This document shows positions 8,076 through 11,857 of a DNA stretch of 11,857 nucleotides, piece by piece (within the stretch, counting starts at the first letter, position 1; each line of letters begins with the position of its first letter). The position numbers and the translations under genes were made by a program. The DNA lies in NCBI GenBank assembly GCA_011053085.1, contig DSBE01000167.1:1-11857 (forward strand). The letters are read 5' to 3'. The notes beneath the pieces were generated by a model. The model was not told the DNA's origin and did no database searches. It worked only from the letters and a program-made list of their open reading frames with translations. Origin of the DNA: Chloroflexota bacterium. Its GTDB lineage: Bacteria > Chloroflexota > Anaerolineae > Anaerolineales > Anaerolineaceae.

Positions 8076-8348
8076 TTACCTCCGGGATTTCTCTGCAACA
8101 TGCCCGCGGAAGAAACGAGTGGGCGCGAATTCACCCAAACGATGTCCCACCATGTTCTCGGTGCAATAGATCGGCACATGACGCCGGCCGTTGTGCACAG
8201 CGATGGTATGACCAACCATTTGCGGGAAGATCACACTGGCGCGGCTCCAGGTGCGAACCACTTTTTTCTCGCCTTTGGCATTCATTTGCTCAATTTTCGC
8301 CAATAATTTCGGGTCTACGAACGGCCCTTTTTTCAATGATCTTGACAT
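8076..8348 (-). CDS. rpsS: 30S ribosomal protein S19
   Basis: S19 is in the 30S head, next to the A site and S13, and forms intersubunit contacts. The product has 90 residues (E. coli 92). Seen: [19 protein letters not shown] at the start, [20 protein letters not shown], and [16 protein letters not shown], the S19 signature. A TTG two codons upstream (8354) is in frame, but the ATG at 8348 gives the conserved [10 protein letters not shown] start and has GGAAAGGG 8 bases upstream, so I use it. The last codons carry the Shine-Dalgarno sequence for rplV. Confidence 0.97.
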   Translation of the reverse strand: MSRSLKKGPFVDPKLLAKIEQMNAKGEKKVVRTWSRASVIFPQMVGHTIAVHNGRRHVPIYCTENMVGHRLGEFAPTRFFRGHVAEKSRR

Positions 8349-8366
8349 AATCAAAACCCTTTCCGA

Positions 8367-9194
8367 TTACTTCTTACGCCGACGAACAATGTACTTATCC
8401 GTCCTTTTGTTTCGACGAGTCTTATACCCACGGGTTGGTTTGCCCCACGGAGATTTTGGACCCGGCATACCGATCGGCTGACGCCCTTCACCACCACCAT
8501 GCGGGTGATCGTTGGGGTTCATGGCAGAACCGCGTACGGCAGGGCGGATGCCCATGTGTCGTTTGCGGCCGGCTTTACCCAGTTTCACATTGCTGTGATC
8601 CAGGTTGCCAACCTGACCGATGGTGGCGAAACAGGTTCGACGAACCAGACGAATTTCACCAGATGGCAGACGCACTTGCGCGTACTGGCCTTCTTTTGCC
8701 AACAATTGGGCGGCTGTGCCAGCAGAACGAGCCAATTGCCCGCCTCTGCCTTCTTGCAGCTCAATATTGTGAATCAATGTACCAACGGGGATGTTCGCGA
8801 TGGGCAAAGCGTTGCCCGGGCGAATATCAGCATTCTCGCCCGCCACAATAGTGTCACCGACCTTCAAACCCAGGGGAGCAACAATGTAGCGTTTTTCACC
8901 GTCCGCGTAGTTCAGCAGCGCCAGGCGTGCTGTGCGGTTGGGGTCATATTCGATCGCAGCCACTTTGGCTGGCACATTTAATTTATCACGTTTGAAATCA
9001 ACCAGACGGATACGGCGACTCACTCCACCACCACGGTGGCGGACAGTGATACGGCCGTACATGTTACGGCCTGAAGTCTTCTTCAAACGAATGGTCAAAC
9101 CCTTTTCAGGTGTTGACTTGGTAATTTCCTCAAACGTGTGGCCTGTCATACCACGCCGTCCAGGCGATGTAGGTTTATAGACTTTCACTGGCAT
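8367..9194 (-). CDS. rplB: 50S ribosomal protein L2
   Basis: L2 is needed for subunit joining and peptidyl transfer and is among the most conserved ribosomal proteins. The 275-residue product matches E. coli (273). Seen: [18 protein letters not shown] at the start, [12 protein letters not shown] in the OB-fold part, an SH3-like middle with [19 protein letters not shown], and [14 protein letters not shown], where H230 corresponds to the E. coli H229 implicated in catalysis. The end is the basic [14 protein letters not shown]. The N-terminus recalls Chloroflexota L2 proteins. The ATG follows rplW by 3 bases, with AAGGAG inside the rplW end. Confidence 0.99.
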   Translation of the reverse strand: MPVKVYKPTSPGRRGMTGHTFEEITKSTPEKGLTIRLKKTSGRNMYGRITVRHRGGGVSRRIRLVDFKRDKLNVPAKVAAIEYDPNRTARLALLNYADGEKRYIVAPLGLKVGDTIVAGENADIRPGNALPIANIPVGTLIHNIELQEGRGGQLARSAGTAAQLLAKEGQYAQVRLPSGEIRLVRRTCFATIGQVGNLDHSNVKLGKAGRKRHMGIRPAVRGSAMNPNDHPHGGGEGRQPIGMPGPKSPWGKPTRGYKTRRNKRTDKYIVRRRKK

Positions 9195-9197
9195 GGT

Positions 9198-9500
9198 TTA
9201 CTCAACTCCTTCGAAGATAGGAATTCGATCTTCGGGTGCAAGGGTCACAATCGCTTTTTTGTAAGGCGATTTCCGCAGGCGGTATTGACGTGTACGCATA
9301 TTGCGGCTGCGCTTTCCCGCCATTTTGTTAATGTTAACCTTCAACACCTCAACATCAAACAACAATTCCACTGCATCTTTGATCTGCGAGCGGGTTGCGT
9401 CTATGGCAACTTCAAAAACATATTGATTCAAATTGTACGCCTGGTAGTTGGTCTTTTCGGTGACCACAGGACGGCGCAAAATATCATAAATGGAACTCAT
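9198..9500 (-). CDS. rplW: 50S ribosomal protein L23
   Basis: L23 sits at the tunnel exit and is the main docking point for trigger factor and the signal recognition particle. The 100-residue product equals the E. coli length. Seen: YDILRRPVVTEKTNYQAYNL at 5-24, the start of the L23 fold; YVFEVAIDATRSQIKDAVEL, VLKVNINKMAGKRSRNM, and SPYKKAIVTLAPEDRIPIF at the end. GGAGGG lies about 6 bases before the ATG and overlaps the rplD TAG stop. The loop between residues 64 and 80 is very basic, as expected for rRNA contact. Confidence 0.98.
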   Translation of the reverse strand: MSSIYDILRRPVVTEKTNYQAYNLNQYVFEVAIDATRSQIKDAVELLFDVEVLKVNINKMAGKRSRNMRTRQYRLRKSPYKKAIVTLAPEDRIPIFEGVE

Positions 9501-9510
9501 GTCTGCCCTC

Positions 9511-10140
9511 CTAACCTAGGTGCGCCTGAATGGCTTCAATTGCCGACACGGGCATAACCACACGGTCGTACTTTAGCAGATCCCGAATGTTCAAGTAGCT
9601 GACATCCAGCGTTTTCACATCCGGCAAATTGCGTGACGTACGTCCAACCAGTTCATAGCCCTCATCGGTAGATGGGATCAAGATCAAAACACTGCTCTCA
9701 CCCGCCAGTACATTCAATGCCTTCGCCATGGCTTTGGTCTTCGCTTCCGGTAATGTCATTTTGTCCACGAGGATCAGGCCGTCTTCGCCAGCCTTGGCAG
9801 AAAGGGCTGAGCGCAGTGCGGCCAACCGCATTTTCTGTGGCATTTTCTGCGAATAATCGCGCGGCATGGGGGTATGGATCTTGCCGCCACCGACCCACTG
9901 CGCTGCACGAATGGAACCCTGGCGGGCGCGTCCGGTGCCTTTCTGGCGCCATGGCTTTCGTCCGCCGCCAGAAACCTCGCTGCGCACTTTGGTCTTGTGG
10001 GTGCCAAGGCGTGCATTGGCCATTTGACGAACAAACGCCTGGTGCATCAGATCGACGCGAACAGGGGCTTCGAAGATTTCGGCGGGTAATTCCACCGCAT
10101 CCACTTTTTTGCCTTCCATGTTATAGACATCAATTTTCAT
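9511..10140 (-). CDS. rplD: 50S ribosomal protein L4
   Basis: L4 reaches the exit tunnel wall and, in E. coli, also represses its own S10 operon by acting on the mRNA leader upstream of rpsJ. The 209-residue product is close to the usual size (E. coli 201). Seen: a globular start with [18 protein letters not shown], the extended loop [19 protein letters not shown] and [19 protein letters not shown] that enters the tunnel, then the C-terminal globular part with [15 protein letters not shown] strong AGGAGG lies 8 bases before the ATG. L4 is a natural candidate regulator for the leader upstream of rplC, but that is inference. Confidence 0.98.
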   Translation of the reverse strand: MKIDVYNMEGKKVDAVELPAEIFEAPVRVDLMHQAFVRQMANARLGTHKTKVRSEVSGGGRKPWRQKGTGRARQGSIRAAQWVGGGKIHTPMPRDYSQKMPQKMRLAALRSALSAKAGEDGLILVDKMTLPEAKTKAMAKALNVLAGESSVLILIPSTDEGYELVGRTSRNLPDVKTLDVSYLNIRDLLKYDRVVMPVSAIEAIQAHLG

Positions 10141-10158
10141 GGTGTATTCCTCCTGCTA

Positions 10159-10791
10159 CTACTTCGACTTCTTATTGGGTTTGATCATGACCAAACCACC
10201 GCGTGCGCCAGGAACTGGGCCATGAACACCGATCAAATTGCGCTCAACATCGATCATCACAATTTTCAGGTTTTCAGCCGTCACACGTTCATTCCCCATG
10301 TGACCGGGGGCTTTAACGCCTTTCCACACACGGCCTGGCGTGGTGCCAGCACCATGGGAACCAGGTGCACGTTCACGATCAGACTGACCATGGGTGCGGG
10401 GGCCGCCGCCAAAGTTATAGCGTTTTACCGCACCGGCAAAACCGCGTCCTTTGGTGGTACCTACCACGTTCACACGTTCACCAACCTCAAAGATATCCAC
10501 TTTCACAACATCACCTTCGCTCACGTCATTCTCTTTGGTGCGGAATTCACGCAGAAAACGCAGTGGCGGCAGGTTTGTTTTGGAAAGATGGCCCAATTGA
10601 CCTTTGGTCAACCGCTTCGGCTTCACTTCTTCGAAACCCAGCTGTATTGCCGCATAACCATCACGAGCCTGGTCACGCACCTGGGTAACAAAACAAGGCC
10701 CAGCTTCGATCACCGTGATGGGTATTGCCACACCATCTTCATCGAAAATCTGGGTCATGCCGATTTTCCTACCTAGTAGCCCTTTGAACAT
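10159..10791 (-). CDS. rplC: 50S ribosomal protein L3
   Basis: L3 is an early 23S rRNA-binding protein whose long loop approaches the peptidyl transferase centre. The 210-residue product matches the family (E. coli 209). Seen: [18 protein letters not shown] at 3-20, [20 protein letters not shown] at 116-135, [17 protein letters not shown] at about 142-158 (the loop) and [12 protein letters not shown]. The gene ends in tandem stops (TAG TAG). The ATG at 10791 has AAAGGAG nine bases upstream. It is the first gene after the promoter and leader in the preceding gap, so it probably heads its own transcription unit. Confidence 0.98.
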   Translation of the reverse strand: MFKGLLGRKIGMTQIFDEDGVAIPITVIEAGPCFVTQVRDQARDGYAAIQLGFEEVKPKRLTKGQLGHLSKTNLPPLRFLREFRTKENDVSEGDVVKVDIFEVGERVNVVGTTKGRGFAGAVKRYNFGGGPRTHGQSDRERAPGSHGAGTTPGRVWKGVKAPGHMGNERVTAENLKIVMIDVERNLIGVHGPVPGARGGLVMIKPNKKSK

Positions 10792-10875
10792 TATCTATTT
10801 CTCCTTTAAAAGAATAAGTATTGACGAGACTGTCAGACCAGGGCATGGTCACATCATCTCCAGGTGGTGCAGTCA

Positions 10876-10958
10876 GCAGCTTTGTTGGATGCCTTTCCTT
10901 GCAGGACCCTTCAAAGCGCTCTTTCATCACCCTTGCTGCCTATCGGCAGCCTTTGTTG
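10876..10958 (-). repeat. Duplicated motif CAACAAAG(G)CTGC in the rplC leader
   Basis: CAACAAAGGCTGC (10958-10946) recurs as CAACAAAGCTGC (10887-10876), differing by one G. Centre-to-centre distance is about 70 bases. Both copies end in CTGC that can pair with the GGCAGC arm between them, so they could compete for it. Confidence 0.55.
10935..10950 (-). other. GC-rich hairpin in the rplC leader
   Basis: On the minus strand GCTGCC, a GATA loop and GGCAGC form a perfect six-pair stem, the most stable simple hairpin visible in the leader. It is not followed by a T run, so it is not an intrinsic terminator. Its right arm could pair instead with GCTGC at 10880-10876. Confidence 0.6.
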
Positions 10959-10977
10959 AGAACACTCAAACCGAATT

Positions 10978-11006
10978 AGTATACACCAGTTGCGAGTATT
11001 CATCAA
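10978..11006 (-). promoter_or_regulatory. Sigma-70-type promoter for rplC and downstream genes
   Basis: Read on the minus strand, a -35 box TTGATG (11006-11001, four of six consensus bases) and a -10 box TATACT (10983-10978, five of six) are separated by exactly 17 bases. The predicted transcript start is near 10971, leaving a leader of about 180 bases before rplC. It lies in the only long gap of the window. Two mild limits: there is no extended TGn element, and nothing here proves activity. Confidence 0.7.
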
Positions 11007-11019
11007 GGGTATTCATCAA
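10996..11019 (-). repeat. Tandem direct repeat overlapping the -35 box
   Basis: TTGATGAATAC occurs twice on the minus strand, at 11019-11009 and 11006-10996, a period of 13 bases. The second copy contains the -35 element. Such spacing near one helical turn could place two identical protein contacts close together, but chance duplication is possible. Confidence 0.55.
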
Positions 11020-11031
11020 TTTTCATTGATG
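11014..11031 (-). repeat. Inverted repeat just upstream of the promoter
   Basis: CATCAAT, four bases, ATTGATG form a perfect seven-base inverted repeat. Its right half is also the upstream copy of the tandem repeat. It sits 8 bases upstream of the -35 box, a plausible place for a DNA-binding regulator. No known operator was recognised. Confidence 0.5.
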
Positions 11032-11092
11032 TCTTCCCCAATTCACTTGTCATACAATCTGGTCGCTCACTCAGTGAGACAATCACATTGTT

Positions 11093-11110
11093 TGATCTGT
11101 CACCAGATCA
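11093..11110 (-). other. Hairpin with GTGA loop downstream of rpsJ
   Basis: TGATCTG, loop GTGA, CAGATCA form a perfect seven-pair stem with a GNRA-type tetraloop 28 bases after the rpsJ stop. No T run follows, so it does not look like a classical intrinsic terminator. It could protect the 3' end of the fusA-rpsJ message or mark a processing site. Confidence 0.5.
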
Positions 11111-11112
11111 GC

Positions 11113-11137
11113 ACCTGAGCCAAAAATTGCTCCAGGC
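11113..11137 (-). other. Imperfect stem directly after the rpsJ stop
   Basis: GCCT-GAGC and GCTC-AGGT can pair with one bulged G, around an eight-base loop AATTTTTG. The T run is in the loop rather than after the stem, so termination is not supported. It may act with the neighbouring hairpin at 11093-11110. Confidence 0.35.
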
Positions 11138-11449
11138 TCAATTCATCTTGATTTCGACATCAACGCCCGCCGGCAGGTTCAAACGCATCAGCATATCGAT
11201 GGTTTTCGGCGCCGGATCCAGCACGTCGATCAAGCGGTTATGGGTGCGAATCTCAAAATGCTCTTGTGAGTCTTTGTCAATAAATGATGCCCGACGCACG
11301 GTGAACTTTTCAATCCGGGTAGGAAGGGGTACAGGCCCTACCACCTGGGCGCCGCTGCGTTCCGCGGTTTCAACAATCCGTTTGGCGGACTGATCCAACA
11401 CACGGTGATCATAAGCCTTGAGTCGAATACGAATTTTCTGTTTTGCCAT
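11138..11449 (-). CDS. rpsJ: 30S ribosomal protein S10 (NusE)
   Basis: S10 belongs to the 30S head and, as NusE, joins transcription antitermination complexes with NusB and links NusG to the ribosome. The 103-residue product equals the E. coli length. Seen: [40 protein letters not shown] at about 35-54 (the S10 signature), and [19 protein letters not shown], then the conserved ending [15 protein letters not shown] lies about 4 bases before the ATG, 31 bases after fusA. The 346-base gap and promoter that follow suggest rpsJ is transcribed with fusA rather than only with rplC. Confidence 0.98.
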   Translation of the reverse strand: MAKQKIRIRLKAYDHRVLDQSAKRIVETAERSGAQVVGPVPLPTRIEKFTVRRASFIDKDSQEHFEIRTHNRLIDVLDPAPKTIDMLMRLNLPAGVDVEIKMN

Positions 11450-11480
11450 TTTTCACCTATTTACTTCATCTGCCCTTTGG

Positions 11481-11857
11481 TTAGTTGGTAAATTTTTTCA
11501 AAGTTTCTTCGGTTACAGGCGCATAGTGATCAAATTCCAATGTGAACACGCCGCGCCCCTGTGTTGCAGAGCGCAATTCGGTGGCATAGCCGAATGTCTC
11601 TGAAAGCGGCACAGTGCAATGAATGGACTGCGTGGTGCCGCGTAACATCATACCACTGATTTCTGCCCGGCGTTGGTTCAGTTGTGCCAGAACGTCGCCG
11701 GTGTATTCTTCAGGAACCAACACATCCATCTTCATGATCGGTTCCAACAGGGTTGGATTGCCCTTCTGAAAAGCCTCACGAAAAGCAAACGTGGACGCAA
11801 TCTGAAAAGCCATCGCCGATGAATCCACTTCGTGGAAGGAACCACCCGTCAGAGTAA
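11481..11857 (-). CDS. fusA: Elongation factor G, C-terminal fragment (5' part outside window)
   Basis: EF-G is the GTPase that drives tRNA and mRNA translocation and works in ribosome recycling. Only the last 124 residues are present, so the GTPase domain is out of sight. Seen: LTGGSFHEVDSSAMAFQIAS from the end of domain IV, LLEPIMKMDVLVPEEYTGDV at the start of domain V, LNQRRAEISGM, and VPLSETFGYATELRSATQGR followed by GVFTLEFDHYAPV, the domain V signature. The frame stays open to the window edge; the GTG at 11828 is an internal valine, not a start. The gene is followed directly by rpsJ with no tuf between. Confidence 0.96.
   Translation of the reverse strand, partial: TLTGGSFHEVDSSAMAFQIASTFAFREAFQKGNPTLLEPIMKMDVLVPEEYTGDVLAQLNQRRAEISGMMLRGTTQSIHCTVPLSETFGYATELRSATQGRGVFTLEFDHYAPVTEETLKKFTN

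Larger units (their letters stand above)
10792..10971 (-). promoter_or_regulatory. Structured 5' leader of the rplC operon
   Basis: This stretch of about 180 bases runs from the predicted transcript start to the rplC start codon. Visible hairpins are TTGAG-TGTT-CTCAA right after the start (about 10968-10955), GCTGCC-GATA-GGCAGC (10950-10935), and GACCA-TGCCC-TGGTC (10850-10836). An octamer CAACAAAG followed by (G)CTGC occurs twice (10958-10946 and 10887-10876). The rplC Shine-Dalgarno sequence AAAGGAG (10807-10801) could pair weakly with the UUCUUU just before it. Long leaders before ribosomal-protein operons are often bound by one of the encoded proteins; whether this one is remains inference. 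Confidence 0.5.

Noticed and set aside
7110..8350. Long plus-strand open frames (about 216-219 codons) opposite rpsC, rplV and rpsS
   Set aside because: They cross several well-identified minus-strand genes and look like low-complexity shadow translations with no family resemblance.
10981..11063. A 16-codon frame beginning MTSELGK on the minus strand between rpsJ and the promoter
   Set aside because: It has no Shine-Dalgarno sequence, lies before the predicted transcript start and overlaps the -35 box.
11220..11275. TTGACA inside rpsJ as a -35 box of an internal promoter
   Set aside because: At 17 bases the only hexamer is TTTGAG, far from a -10 consensus. Similar TTGACA matches in rplF and rplE also lack a -10 box.
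11481..11828. A separate 115-residue gene starting at GTG 11828
   Set aside because: The frame continues upstream to the window edge with EF-G domain IV sequence, so the GTG is an internal valine of fusA.
1..11857. A hidden novel system such as defence genes, a CRISPR array or a mobile element
   Set aside because: Both strands are accounted for by canonical ribosomal-protein genes, secY, adk and fusA; no regular repeats, transposase or tRNA-like structure was seen.

Overview
The window is one long ribosomal-protein gene block, read entirely from the minus strand. It is the end of a str-type unit (fusA, rpsJ) followed by fused S10 and spc operons: rplC-rplD-rplW-rplB-rpsS-rplV-rpsC-rplP-rpmC-rpsQ-rplN-rplX-rplE-rpsN-rpsH-rplF-rplR-rpsE-rpmD-rplO-secY-adk. 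fusA is cut by the right edge of the window and adk by the left edge. The other 23 genes look complete, with no frameshift or insertion. I found no believable plus-strand gene, RNA gene, mobile element or CRISPR array.

The source is a bacterium of moderate GC content. Gene order, the short zinc-binding S14, an L24 with two CxxC pairs, a zinc-type adenylate kinase and the L2 N-terminus fit Chloroflexota, perhaps Anaerolineae. This is an impression from family resemblance, not a database match.

Layout, in transcription order from high to low coordinates. 11857-11481 is the C-terminal part of EF-G. rpsJ (11449-11138) follows after 31 bases, with no tuf gene between. 11137-10792 is the only long gap. 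It holds two hairpins near the rpsJ end, a small direct/inverted repeat cluster, a strong sigma-70-type promoter (TTGATG, 17 bases, TATACT) and a leader of about 180 bases with hairpins and a duplicated motif. From rplC (10791) to adk (649) genes are packed with gaps of 0-34 bases or short overlaps. Most have a clear Shine-Dalgarno sequence, often inside the end of the previous gene, so the set looks translationally coupled.

The genes build the large and small ribosomal subunits, the SecY channel for exporting proteins and, at the end, adenylate kinase. The most interesting part is the rpsJ-rplC gap. It separates rpsJ, which would ride with fusA, from the rest of the S10 operon, and gives rplC onward its own promoter and a possibly autoregulated leader. 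Apart from that gap the window is an ordinary core region, and I see no sign of a hidden novel protein system.
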